From contig JACPGJ010000002.1 in the NCBI GenBank assembly GCA_016182555.1, forward strand, positions 1 to 48,039: 48,039 bases of DNA. Reading direction: 5' to 3'. A program made the position numbers and the translations under genes. Shown piece after piece: positions 23,632 through 31,463 of this stretch (the first letter of the stretch is position 1; every line of letters starts with the position of its first letter). The notes under the pieces were generated by a model, which saw only the letters and a program-made list of their open reading frames with translations, was not told the origin of the DNA and did not search any database. This stretch comes from Candidatus Kerfeldbacteria bacterium (GTDB taxonomy: Bacteria > Patescibacteriota > Patescibacteriia > UBA9570 > XYC2-FULL-38-9).

Positions 23632-24713
23632 ACATTGTGATCCGTGCGGGGGGCGTTGGTTCTCGTTTATGGCCAGTAAGCCGCGAACACCACGCCAAAC
23701 AATTTCACGCATTAACCAGTGAAAAAACGATGCTGCAAGAAGCGGTCGACCGTGTGCAACCGATTGCGGCAATGAACGATATTTTTATCTCTACTCAGGC
23801 CGCTGGCGCAGCGCTGGTTCAAGAGCAGTGCCCGGATATTCCGGTTGAAAATATTATTGTGGAACCGGCGCGTAAGGATACGGCGGCAGCAATTGGTTTG
23901 GAATCGATCATGATTTATAAACAAAACCCGGAAGCCATTGTTGCAAGCCTTGGTTCAGATCATTCTGTTCGGCGTGTGGGTGAATTTCAACGCATGATTC
24001 AATTAGCAGAAGAGTTCGTACGCCGCCACCCGGAATATATTATTCCGATTGGGATTCGTCCCACACAACCAGACAGTGGGTACGGTTATATTCAATATGG
24101 TGAAGTGCTCGATACATTAGAAGGAAAAAATTTATGGAAAGTGAAACGCTTTACTGAAAAGCCATCTGTTGAAGAAGCAAAGCGGTTTTTACAGGAAGAG
24201 AATTTTTTGTGGAATGCGAACATGTTTGTGTGGAAGGTTTCCACCATTTTGGATTTGTATAAACAGCATTTACCACAAATGTACGAACAACTCATGCAGA
24301 TTCATGTTGCTTTGGGTACACCGCAACAGCAAGAGGTGATTGAGCGCGTATATCCCACACTGCAGCAGATTGCCGTCGATTATGCCATTATTGAAAAAAC
24401 AGAGAATATTGCGGCCATGAGTGCGGATATTGGTTGGAATGATATTGGGGATTGGGCACGGTTGAAAGATGAATTGGCTGATAGTGAACTGGATAATGTG
24501 GTCATTGGTGCTGAACATTTGGGCATTAAAACCCGCAACACATTGATTTATAATAATACGGATGCAAAAAAAATGATTGTGACGATTGGCGTAGAAAATA
24601 TGGTGATTGTGGAAACAGAAGATGCACTGCTCATTTGTGATAAGTATCATTCTGCCGAAGTGAAAGATGTGGTGCAGAAACTGCATGACCGAAAAAAGGA
24701 TCATTTATTGTAA
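23628..24713 (+). CDS. manC: Mannose-1-phosphate guanylyltransferase
   Basis: 361 residues. Nucleotidyltransferase signature RAGGVGSRLWPVSREHHAKQF (first 20 conserved positions) with the catalytic Arg/Lys pair, then SDHSVRR, GYGYIQYG, KVKRFTEKPS, LWNANMFVWK and DIGWNDIGDWARL, all typical of GDP-mannose pyrophosphorylases. It makes GDP-mannose from GTP and mannose-1-phosphate. The length shows it lacks the C-terminal isomerase domain of bifunctional ManC/AlgA. It overlaps uppP by 4 nt. The likely use is the GT4/sugar-transferase cluster at 6676-10991. The symbol manC is used in the monofunctional sense. Confidence 0.9.
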   Translation: MNIVIRAGGVGSRLWPVSREHHAKQFHALTSEKTMLQEAVDRVQPIAAMNDIFISTQAAGAALVQEQCPDIPVENIIVEPARKDTAAAIGLESIMIYKQNPEAIVASLGSDHSVRRVGEFQRMIQLAEEFVRRHPEYIIPIGIRPTQPDSGYGYIQYGEVLDTLEGKNLWKVKRFTEKPSVEEAKRFLQEENFLWNANMFVWKVSTILDLYKQHLPQMYEQLMQIHVALGTPQQQEVIERVYPTLQQIAVDYAIIEKTENIAAMSADIGWNDIGDWARLKDELADSELDNVVIGAEHLGIKTRNTLIYNNTDAKKMIVTIGVENMVIVETEDALLICDKYHSAEVKDVVQKLHDRKKDHLL

Positions 24714-24769
24714 CCGCATGCCGCACTCGCACCCAGAATTGCAACCGTTAGATAAAAGAGGAATCACGT

Positions 24770-25789
24770 ATGAATAAAAAACGTATCATTATTATTTGCG
24801 TTGCGATTGTTGGGGTAATGTGTATGGCTGTTTCGTGGTTTGCGGTGCAAATATATGTGCCAAAAAACGATACTGATGCTGTTTCGATTACCCGTATTCA
24901 GATTACTTCTGGGAGTAGCGTGTCAATGATTAGCCACGATTTACAAGCAGCTCACATTATTCGTAGCCCGCTTGCATTTCGAATGTATGCCATGCTCTCT
25001 GGAAAGAGTCAACAGTTGCAAGCAGGAGTGTATGAAGTTTCTGACCATCAATCGGTGCGTGATTTGGTTGACCTCATCGCTGCGGGCAAGGTTATTGATA
25101 CACAGGTGAAGGTAACGGTTGTTGAAGGGAAAACAGCTGCCGATATTGAAGAGAAATTGAGCCAGTCTTTTTTATTCGTTGATAATTTTGATGAAATTAT
25201 TGAAGCGGGTGACACGGAAGGTTCTTCCTCGATCATCTTTCAAGGCAAACCCAAAAAAGCATCGTTTGAAGGGTATCTGTTTCCAGAGACCTATAAATTT
25301 TTTCCAAATGCCACGAGTCACGATATTGTGTGGAAAATGATCAATACCCTTGATGAAAAAATTACTGATGAAATGCGTACGCAAATCGCGCAATCGGATT
25401 TATCGTTTTATGAAATTTTGACGCTCGCTAGTATTATTGAAAAAGAGGTGCGCACACCGGAGGAACGTCGGGTAGTTGCGGGTATTTTTTTACAACGACT
25501 TGCTGACAATTATCCTCTCGAATCTGATGCGACAGTGAATTATGTGACACATAAAGGAACAACTCGTCCGTCACACGATGACCTACTTGTGGAATCTTTG
25601 TATAATACGTATACTCATGCAGGGTTACCGCCGGGACCTATTTGTAATCCGGGGTGGAGTGCCATTACCGCCGTTCTCGATCCGGTGGAGTCTGATTATT
25701 ATTTTTTTCTCACTACTCCAGATGGTATTGCTGTGTTTTCTAAAACGTATGAAGAACATCTACAAAATAAAGCCAAATATTATCCATAA
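24770..25789 (+). CDS. mltG: Endolytic murein transglycosylase MltG (YceG-like)
   Basis: 339 residues, preceded by an AGAGGA ribosome site. One TM at about 5-28, then a LysM-like region (SGSSVSMISHDLQAAHII), FEGYLFPETYKF (166-177), and the catalytic block TLASIIEKEV with the active Glu at about 224. Further family motifs are LESDATVNYV and GLPPGPICNPG. MltG cleaves nascent glycan strands at the outer membrane face and sets strand length. It lies 3 nt upstream of the UMP kinase gene, so both are probably co-transcribed. Confidence 0.92.
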   Translation: MNKKRIIIICVAIVGVMCMAVSWFAVQIYVPKNDTDAVSITRIQITSGSSVSMISHDLQAAHIIRSPLAFRMYAMLSGKSQQLQAGVYEVSDHQSVRDLVDLIAAGKVIDTQVKVTVVEGKTAADIEEKLSQSFLFVDNFDEIIEAGDTEGSSSIIFQGKPKKASFEGYLFPETYKFFPNATSHDIVWKMINTLDEKITDEMRTQIAQSDLSFYEILTLASIIEKEVRTPEERRVVAGIFLQRLADNYPLESDATVNYVTHKGTTRPSHDDLLVESLYNTYTHAGLPPGPICNPGWSAITAVLDPVESDYYFFLTTPDGIAVFSKTYEEHLQNKAKYYP

Positions 25790-25792
25790 ATT

Positions 25793-26470
25793 ATGCAAAA
25801 AGTTATTTTGTCGCTCGGTGGTTCGCTTATTGTACCCGATGCTATTGACGGCGTATTCTTGAAACGGTTTCGTGAATTGATTTTCGAAAAATTATCTACT
25901 TTTCAGTTTGTTATTTTTGCTGGCGGAGGCAAAGTTTGTCGAAGGTATCAAGAAGCCGGCAAAGAGATTGTACCAATTAGTGATCGTAATTTAGATTGGA
26001 TCGGTATTTACGCTTCTCGTCTCAATGCGCAGTTGTTACGGAGTATTTTTGCGGAACATGCGCCCGAAGAAATTATTGTTGATCCGTCCCGTAAAATGGA
26101 AAACGATACACCATTGGTGTTTGGTGGCGGGTGGAAACCGGGTTGGTCTACCGATTTTTGTGCCGTGCAGTATGCTGTCGCGAATGGATTTTCGCGTGTG
26201 GTAAACTTGTCGAATATTCAGTATGTCTATGACAAAGACCCAAAACAGTTCCCGGATGCAGCGCCTATCAAAGATATCTCATGGGCCGATTTTCGCAAAC
26301 TCGTTGGTGATGAATGGAAGCCCGGCCTCAACGCGCCGTTTGATCCAATTGCCAGCAAGCTTGCCCAAGAACATGGTATTGAAGTGGTTATTGCCGATGG
26401 AACAAATATTCAAAATGTGCGTGCAATTCTAGAAGATCAACCGTTTACGGGCACACTGATTCACAACTAA
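25793..26470 (+). CDS. pyrH: UMP kinase, archaeal-type amino-acid-kinase fold
   Basis: 225 residues. Amino-acid kinase fold: LSLGGSLIVPD at the N-terminus, IFAGGGKVCRRYQ, LDWIGIYASRLNAQLLR (the UMP-binding D-x-x-G-I--(T/S)R-N-A pattern of archaeal UMP kinases), VFGGGWKPGWSTD, NLSNIQYVYDKDP (in place of TNVDGVYDKDP) and FDPIASKLA. It phosphorylates UMP to UDP in pyrimidine synthesis. The archaeal-like form, about 225 aa, differs from the bacterial hexameric PyrH. It follows mltG by 3 nt. Confidence 0.85.
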   Translation: MQKVILSLGGSLIVPDAIDGVFLKRFRELIFEKLSTFQFVIFAGGGKVCRRYQEAGKEIVPISDRNLDWIGIYASRLNAQLLRSIFAEHAPEEIIVDPSRKMENDTPLVFGGGWKPGWSTDFCAVQYAVANGFSRVVNLSNIQYVYDKDPKQFPDAAPIKDISWADFRKLVGDEWKPGLNAPFDPIASKLAQEHGIEVVIADGTNIQNVRAILEDQPFTGTLIHN

Positions 26471-26493
26471 TAGTCTGATCAGCCAGGGCGTTT

Positions 26494-27942
26494 ATGAAAA
26501 ATGAATTTGTTTATTCGGTGCGTGCGATTTCTTTCTTTTTTATTATTGGCTCTGCATTGTACGCACATAGTGCCGCGGCCGCATTGACCAGAAATACCGA
26601 AATTCAACGATATAGTGTGTCAGAACAAGGTACTCGTGTAGCCTATGATCAATCCATTTTTCCTTTTGGCAAAGCAGCAACACAAGGAGAAGCGGTTGCC
26701 CTTGGTGATCTCAACGGTGATGGTACTGATGAAATTATTGTGTCTCGTGCAAACGGAGAACAGCCCTCTATTCAGGTCTTTAGTCCGAATGGCATATTGA
26801 CTGCCCAATTTTTAGCATTCCCCGAAAACATCACTATTGAATTGCATCTGGCTACCGGTGACCTGAATAACGATGGCCGGGATGAAATTATTGTTGGTGC
26901 AGGAGAAAAAGGCGGGCCGGCGATTCGTGTATTCAATGGCAAGGGAAAGCAGGTGTTGACCCCAGGTTTTTTTGCCTTTGATCAACAGGCACGCGGTGGT
27001 GTCTTCGTTGCGGCTGGCAATGTAGATGGAAAACCTGGCGATGAGATTATTGCCGGTAGTGGTATTGGTCAAACACCACTAGTGCGCGTGTTTTCCGGTA
27101 CTGGCACATCTTTGAATATGGAATTTGTCCCATTTGTGCCAACGGATACCCATGGAGTCACGGTCGCTGCGGCAAATGTCGATGGCGGTAAAAGAGATGA
27201 ATTGATTATGAGTAGCTATACGCATGGTGGAATAGTCAAAATATATCGAACGAATAAAAAGCGAACATTGTTGGCAGACGTGAAACCATACGGGAATTTT
27301 TATGGCGGTTTGAATGTAGCGCGCCTTGGTGATGTGAATGGCGATGGGAAAGAGGAATTATTGGTATCGCCGCGAAGTATGTTGAATGGAGCAGTAAAGC
27401 TGCTCACCGGTTTGGGGCAAGAGTTTAATACCGTGCAGGTGTATGAAGATACATTTACCGGTGGAGTGAGCGTTGCTGGTGGTAATCTAGATTCGGATTC
27501 ACAACCCGAATTTGTGGCTTTACCGCAACAGGGCAAAGATTGGGGGCCGCGCCCGGATTTAACAAAATATATTGAAGTCGATCTTTCGGAGCAAGTATTG
27601 CGGGCATATAATAATGGCCATAAAGATTTGGAGTTTCTGGTCTCCACCGGTCGCCCAGGTTTTCCAACTCCCCAAGGCACCATGCCGATTACCGCGAAGT
27701 TGCCTCTGCATGATTACAAGTGGAATTGGGACCCAGGGAATCCGGATAGTCCAGATAATTATGATGTAAAAGATGTGAAATATAATTTACGTTTTCAGCC
27801 GCATTATTATATTCATGCCGTGACTTGGCATAATCTGTTTGGCCATGCCGTGAGCCACGGTTGCGTGAATGCCAATGTTCCAAACGCCAAACTCATTTTT
27901 GACTGGGCTGAGGTCGGCGATTTGGTGTGGATTCATCCATAA
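26494..27942 (+). CDS. L,D-transpeptidase (YkuD) with N-terminal FG-GAP/VCBS repeats
   Basis: 482 residues. Signal peptide at about 1-30 (ISFFFIIGSALYAHSAAAA). Residues about 60-350 are integrin-like repeats (DLNGDGTDEIIVS, DLNNDGRDEIIVGA, DVNGDGKEELLVS), likely a Ca-binding propeller. Residues about 365-482 are the YkuD domain: YIEVDLSEQVLRAYNNG, STGRPGFPTPQGTMPI, and the catalytic H-x6-SHGCVN motif with Cys at about 457. LDTs make 3-3 peptidoglycan cross-links or anchor proteins to peptidoglycan with a Cys thioester. The propeller in front of the enzyme resembles the one in the 18223 metallophosphatase. Placement with mltG supports a cell-wall role. Confidence 0.88.
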   Translation: MKNEFVYSVRAISFFFIIGSALYAHSAAAALTRNTEIQRYSVSEQGTRVAYDQSIFPFGKAATQGEAVALGDLNGDGTDEIIVSRANGEQPSIQVFSPNGILTAQFLAFPENITIELHLATGDLNNDGRDEIIVGAGEKGGPAIRVFNGKGKQVLTPGFFAFDQQARGGVFVAAGNVDGKPGDEIIAGSGIGQTPLVRVFSGTGTSLNMEFVPFVPTDTHGVTVAAANVDGGKRDELIMSSYTHGGIVKIYRTNKKRTLLADVKPYGNFYGGLNVARLGDVNGDGKEELLVSPRSMLNGAVKLLTGLGQEFNTVQVYEDTFTGGVSVAGGNLDSDSQPEFVALPQQGKDWGPRPDLTKYIEVDLSEQVLRAYNNGHKDLEFLVSTGRPGFPTPQGTMPITAKLPLHDYKWNWDPGNPDSPDNYDVKDVKYNLRFQPHYYIHAVTWHNLFGHAVSHGCVNANVPNAKLIFDWAEVGDLVWIHP

Positions 27943-27947
27943 ATTAT

Positions 27948-28679
27948 ATGCAACGAGAAGCACTCCTTCGAGTAGGCGCACAGCAGCTATCCATTCATTT
28001 CAGCGACGAGCAGATGAAGCAGCTTTTGCGTTATGTTGATTTGCTCCAAGAATGGAATCAGCGCATGAATTTGACGGCGATTACGGATACGCAGGAAATT
28101 ATCACCAAACATTTATTGGATTCGTTGAGTGTGACCAGTGTGCAAGCATTCTCGGAAACCACGCGCGTGATTGATATTGGTACTGGCGCTGGCTTACCAG
28201 GAATTCCGCTAGCCATTCTGTATCCGCAAGTGCAGTTTACGTTGCTTGATGCTGTACGCAAAAAAATCACTTTCTTAGAAGAGGTCAAAACACAATTATC
28301 GCTCCAGAATGTCCACGCCATTCATGGTCGAGCAGAGGACTATGCACGCCAGTTAGAACACCGTGAACAATATGACTTGGCGCTTTCTCGTGCGGTTGCT
28401 TTACTTCCTACGCTCGTAGAATATGCCCTGCCATTTGTCCGCGTTGGTGGTTTTTTTATTGCCTATAAAGGCGAAACCGTTTTTCAAGAAATCGAACAAG
28501 CGACACCAGCAATAGCGTTATTCGGTGGAACGCTGGATGCCGTACACGCTGTTCGCACTCCTACAGACAAACTCCATTACCTGGTCGCCATTAGAAAGAT
28601 ATCCACAACGCCGGAAAAATACCCAAGAAAAGCTGGAAAACCGAGTAAACAAGCCTTATTGAGTGCTGCGCGTGAATAA
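27948..28679 (+). CDS. rsmG: 16S rRNA (guanine527-N7)-methyltransferase RsmG
   Basis: 243 residues from ATG 27948; an in-frame GTG at 27927 lies inside the preceding gene. Class I methyltransferase: YVDLLQEWNQRMNLTAI (typical N-terminal block), ITKHLLDSLS, the SAM loop IDIGTGAGLPGIPLAIL, LLDAVRKKITFL, HGRAEDYA and DLALSRAVALL. RsmG methylates N7 of G527 in 16S rRNA using SAM. The C-terminal tail (TTPEKYPRKAGKPSKQALL) is the usual RsmG ending. Confidence 0.93.
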   Translation: MQREALLRVGAQQLSIHFSDEQMKQLLRYVDLLQEWNQRMNLTAITDTQEIITKHLLDSLSVTSVQAFSETTRVIDIGTGAGLPGIPLAILYPQVQFTLLDAVRKKITFLEEVKTQLSLQNVHAIHGRAEDYARQLEHREQYDLALSRAVALLPTLVEYALPFVRVGGFFIAYKGETVFQEIEQATPAIALFGGTLDAVHAVRTPTDKLHYLVAIRKISTTPEKYPRKAGKPSKQALLSAARE

Positions 28680-28820
28680 TGTGAGACGGCTCTAAGGGAT
28701 GGGATTTTTTGGATAAAAATATTAAAAAATTGCTAAGGTAAGAGAAAATTTGAATATTGGCGAAATAGAGACGGCTATATACAATGCTGTGTATAATCGC
28801 TGAGTACTGTTTTTTAATTG

Positions 28821-28829
28821 TGCTATACT
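28821..28829 (+). promoter_or_regulatory. Extended -10 promoter for the 28861 gene
   Basis: TGCTATACT, a -10 box with TGn extension, 31 nt before the ATG. No convincing -35. Confidence 0.45.
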
Positions 28830-28860
28830 ATAGACAAGTTAATTATTATTGGCAAAACTT

Positions 28861-29577
28861 ATGAAAATGGGCGTCTTCTCAAAAGTGCTGTCGAGTGTGA
28901 TGGTGCTGTCAGTGGTTTTTATCAGCGTTGCACCACAGTTAGTGCAAGCACAAGAATTGAGTGCGGAAGGTACAAACGAATCACCTGCTGTTATAGAATC
29001 GGTAGATTCAACAGCATTAGAAACAGAGCCGGAAATTACTGTTCTCGAACAAGCGGATACAGATCATTCGATGAACGTATCGAAAGTAGAAGTAAAAGAA
29101 GCATTATCAAGTTTATCTGGTGTGTTAGAAACTTCTGAAGATATTGTGGTTGACCGGGATGCAGATTCAGCGATTATCACTTCCACAGAAGACGGAACAA
29201 CCGTCGATATTCCGAAAAATCCAGAAGATGGCGTGACATTAGGAACTAACAATGGAACAACGATTGAGATCGGGCTGCCTAATGCTGACGAAGCCAAAAA
29301 CGCAAAAAGAATCGCTGACGGCGTTGTGGCGTATCCAGCAAAAGACGGTTCAGCGAATGCGGTGCAAGCCGACGCCGACGGTGGAATACGAATGCTGACG
29401 GTGATTGACAACCAGGAAGCACCAGCAGAATATGTTTATACCGTGACCGTTCCAACTGGTGGACACATTGAAATAACTCAAGAGGGTGGTGCTGTCGTTG
29501 TTGATGATGCAACTGTTTCGCCCATTGCATTTGTTAATATCCCATGGGCCAAAGATGCCGCCGGTAATTCTTCATAA
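28861..29577 (+). CDS. Secreted protein of unknown function, likely truncated by a frameshift
   Basis: 238 residues from ATG 28861. Signal peptide at about 1-30 (FSKVLSSVMVLSVVFISVAPQLVQAQE). The mature part is acidic and Ser/Thr/Glu-rich, then a beta-rich domain ending INIPWAKDAAGNSS (written here NIPWAKDAAGN). In proteins I know from Gram-positive and CPR genomes, a PWAxDAxG block is followed some tens of residues later by a YPVxADP block. Here YPVTADP appears in the next frame right after the stop (29598 onward). The frame therefore seems to break at about 29565-29577 by a net +1 change. Full gene would span 28861-29881. Confidence 0.7.
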   Translation: MKMGVFSKVLSSVMVLSVVFISVAPQLVQAQELSAEGTNESPAVIESVDSTALETEPEITVLEQADTDHSMNVSKVEVKEALSSLSGVLETSEDIVVDRDADSAIITSTEDGTTVDIPKNPEDGVTLGTNNGTTIEIGLPNADEAKNAKRIADGVVAYPAKDGSANAVQADADGGIRMLTVIDNQEAPAEYVYTVTVPTGGHIEITQEGGAVVVDDATVSPIAFVNIPWAKDAAGNSS

Positions 29578-29881
29578 TGTTGAAGGCATAACCTACCCCG
29601 TCACTGCTGATCCTCGAATTAGAAAATGGTATGGTTGGGATTTTGAATTAAGTCGTAGTCAGACGAATGATCTCATGCAAAGGGTATCTACTGGTAGTGC
29701 AGGAGTCATACTCTCTACATTTTTTATTCCTGCGTACGTTACAATTCCTATAGCTGCATATCTTCAATATTATGCAGGGCATTTTAATTGGGTATATAAT
29801 CGCGGCGGTTGTATAAAAATATCTGTTGGATACGTCGGAAATACATGGACTTCAGATTATTATGGCGGGAATTGCCGATAA
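29570..29881 (+). pseudogene. Out-of-frame 3' remainder of the secreted protein
   Basis: Frame 2 continues with LHNVEGITYPVTADPRIRKW, then a hydrophobic segment (VILSTFFIPAYVTIPIAAYL) and a Cys-containing end (NRGGCIKISVGYV, YYGGNCR). The YPVTADP block belongs with the upstream frame, so this is the disconnected C-terminal part. A start at 29486 is possible for independent translation but would give a nonsense N-terminus. Whether this is a sequencing error, a true mutation or a recoding event cannot be decided from sequence. Confidence 0.6.
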
Positions 29882-29884
29882 ATT

Positions 29885-30043
29885 ATGTCAATCGGCATTC
29901 GCAAAAATAAATTAAGATATCTTATTGGTTTGTTGATTAGTATGACTGTTGTTATATTATGGTTGATTGATTTTAAATGGCTCATGATTCCGGTTGCTTT
30001 GTCGATATTGATATTGAATGAATTATTACCATTTAAAAAATAA
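29885..30043 (+). CDS. Small two-TM protein (52 aa)
   Basis: A short frame starting 3 nt after the previous stop: a basic N-terminus (MSIGIRKNKLRY) then two hydrophobic segments (LIGLLISMTVVILWLI and WLMIPVALSILILNELL). The tight spacing and clear hydrophobic pattern suggest a real gene coupled to the preceding secreted protein, possibly an immunity- or anchor-type partner (inference). A terminator follows at 30094-30122. Confidence 0.5.
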   Translation: MSIGIRKNKLRYLIGLLISMTVVILWLIDFKWLMIPVALSILILNELLPFKK

Positions 30044-30093
30044 ACCAGCGTGATATTCTGTTTCAGCTCACATATCACACTTGATGAGAAAGT

Positions 30094-30122
30094 GAAAACA
30101 GGCTCGCACGGAGTCTGTTTTC
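30094..30122 (+). terminator. Intrinsic terminator before the rplJ promoter
   Basis: A 12-bp stem with a single G-T pair: GAAAACAGGCTC (30094-30105), loop GCACG, GAGTCTGTTTTC (30111-30122). Confidence 0.75.
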
Positions 30123-30150
30123 ATTTATGTATAAGTGGTTAGCCATTGGC

Positions 30151-30179
30151 TTGACACCCAGAGCGTTCTTTTGTATTGT
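30151..30179 (+). promoter_or_regulatory. Promoter of the rplJ-rplL operon
   Basis: A perfect TTGACA at 30151-30156, a 17-nt spacer and TATTGT at 30174-30179. Start predicted near 30186, which gives a leader of about 175 nt. Confidence 0.65.
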
Positions 30180-30185
30180 ACTAAT

Positions 30186-30361
30186 ACAAATTGAGTTTTC
30201 CACAGACCGTAGGCGGCGTTTGAGGCTAAAAACCACATCGCAATAAGACCTCCGTAGGAGAATAGACCCCGCACCCGTTGTGAGCGTGTGCACTCTACCT
30301 TCGTTATATTGTCTGCGGAAAACGCAGATTTTTTGATAAATCGCTAAATAAGCGGACAACA
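30186..30361 (+). promoter_or_regulatory. Ribosomal protein L10 leader with transcription attenuator
   Basis: The untranslated leader of rplJ contains several short stems and an intrinsic terminator at 30312-30334 (TCTGCG, GAAAA, CGCAGA, then six T). CCACAGAC at 30200-30207 is complementary in seven of eight positions to GTCTGCGG at 30311-30318, so it can form an antiterminator that destroys the terminator. In other bacteria excess L10(L12)4 binds such leaders and represses rplJL. Here the binding-site shape is inferred from position and fold, not from a covariance search. Confidence 0.65.
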
Positions 30362-30889
30362 ATGGCAAAAACACGTCAACAGAAAGAACAAGAGCTTACT
30401 GTTCTATCAGAAAAGCTCGATCGCAGTAAGGGCGTGGTCTTTGCTCGCTACATGGGTTTAAGCGTGAATGAGGTACAAGAATTGCGACGAGAATTGCGAA
30501 AAGAAGAGAATGAGATGGTCGTTGCAAAAAAAAGCCTTGTTGGGCTCATGTTAGAAAAAGCTGGTCAATCCAAGGACCAAACCGCACACATGGACGGCGC
30601 TGTGGCAGTGGTATTCGGCTACAAAGACGAAGTATCACCAGCGAAAGTGCTTGCCACTTTTGCTAAAAAGCATGAGTTAGTCGGTTTCCATGGCGGTCTA
30701 TTGGAAGGAAATTATATCAGCATTGAGCAAGTGACTGCACTCGCGAAATTACCATCACGTCAAGAATTGTTGGCGAAGATGGTTGGTTCGATGAAAGCGC
30801 CGATCTCCGGATTCGCCAATGTTCTGGGTGGCAACCTTCGTGGTTTGGTTCAAGTATTGAATCAAATTTCGGAAAAAAAAGCAGCATAA
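30362..30889 (+). CDS. rplJ: 50S ribosomal protein L10
   Basis: 175 residues. Conserved L10 blocks: KEQELTVLSEKLDRSKGVVF, YMGLSVNEVQELRRELRKE and VAKKSLVGLMLEKAG, then AVVFGYKDEVSPAKVLATFAK and GGLLEGNYISIEQVTALAKL. L10 forms the base of the ribosomal stalk and binds L7/L12 dimers through its C-terminal helix. The usual partner rplL follows after 27 nt. No Shine-Dalgarno site is visible, although this should be a highly expressed gene. Confidence 0.95.
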   Translation: MAKTRQQKEQELTVLSEKLDRSKGVVFARYMGLSVNEVQELRRELRKEENEMVVAKKSLVGLMLEKAGQSKDQTAHMDGAVAVVFGYKDEVSPAKVLATFAKKHELVGFHGGLLEGNYISIEQVTALAKLPSRQELLAKMVGSMKAPISGFANVLGGNLRGLVQVLNQISEKKAA

Positions 30890-30916
30890 CTAATTAATAG
30901 ATTCTTTATTACAACT

Positions 30917-31330
30917 ATGTCAGAAGAAACAACAGAAAAGACACCAGTCGAAGTACCAGAAAAATTCAAAGCGCTCGTAGAACAAATTGAACAAATGAGC
31001 GTGTTGGATCTTTCGGAACTCGTGAAGATTCTTGAAGACAAATTCGGCGTATCTGCCGCTGCTCCAATGATGATGGGCGCAATGCCAGGCGCAGCTGCCG
31101 CAGAAGCTGCTCCAGAGAAATCGACTTTCACCGTTGAGCTCACTGCCGCTGGTGCAAACAAAATTGCGGTCATTAAAGCGGTTCGTGAAGTGACTCAACT
31201 TGGTTTGAAAGAAGCAAAAGATTTAGTAGACAAAGCCCCTTCGGCTGTTGCAGAGAACTTAAAGAAAGAAGATGCAGAAGCGATGAAAGCAAAATTGGAT
31301 GCTGCTGGTGCACAAGTGACTTTGAAATAA
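30917..31330 (+). CDS. rplL: 50S ribosomal protein L7/L12
   Basis: 137 residues. N-terminal dimerisation part [20 protein letters not shown], an Ala-rich flexible hinge ([16 protein letters not shown]), and the C-terminal factor-binding domain with [20 protein letters not shown] and [20 protein letters not shown]7/L12 recruits translation GTPases. It is somewhat longer at the N-terminus than the E. coli protein (about 121 aa). It has no evident SD and ends at a strong terminator (31344-31375). Confidence 0.96.
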   Translation: MSEETTEKTPVEVPEKFKALVEQIEQMSVLDLSELVKILEDKFGVSAAAPMMMGAMPGAAAAEAAPEKSTFTVELTAAGANKIAVIKAVREVTQLGLKEAKDLVDKAPSAVAENLKKEDAEAMKAKLDAAGAQVTLK

Positions 31331-31343
31331 CATTTGCAGTCGT

Positions 31344-31378
31344 AAAAAGATCCACCTCCTCAGGTGGATCTTTTTATT
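31344..31378. terminator. Bidirectional terminator between rplL and the convergent 31464 gene
   Basis: A 14-bp perfect stem: AAAAAGATCCACCT (31344-31357), loop CCTC, AGGTGGATCTTTTT (31362-31375). T tracts occur on both strands, so it can end rplL and the minus-strand gene. Confidence 0.85.
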
Positions 31379-31463
31379 TGAGCAGATATTGTTCGCGAAT
31401 CCCCGTAAGCGTGGCGCCCCGATTTGTGAGAGATGCGTTGCTGCGGAGTAGCAAGCCTACAGT

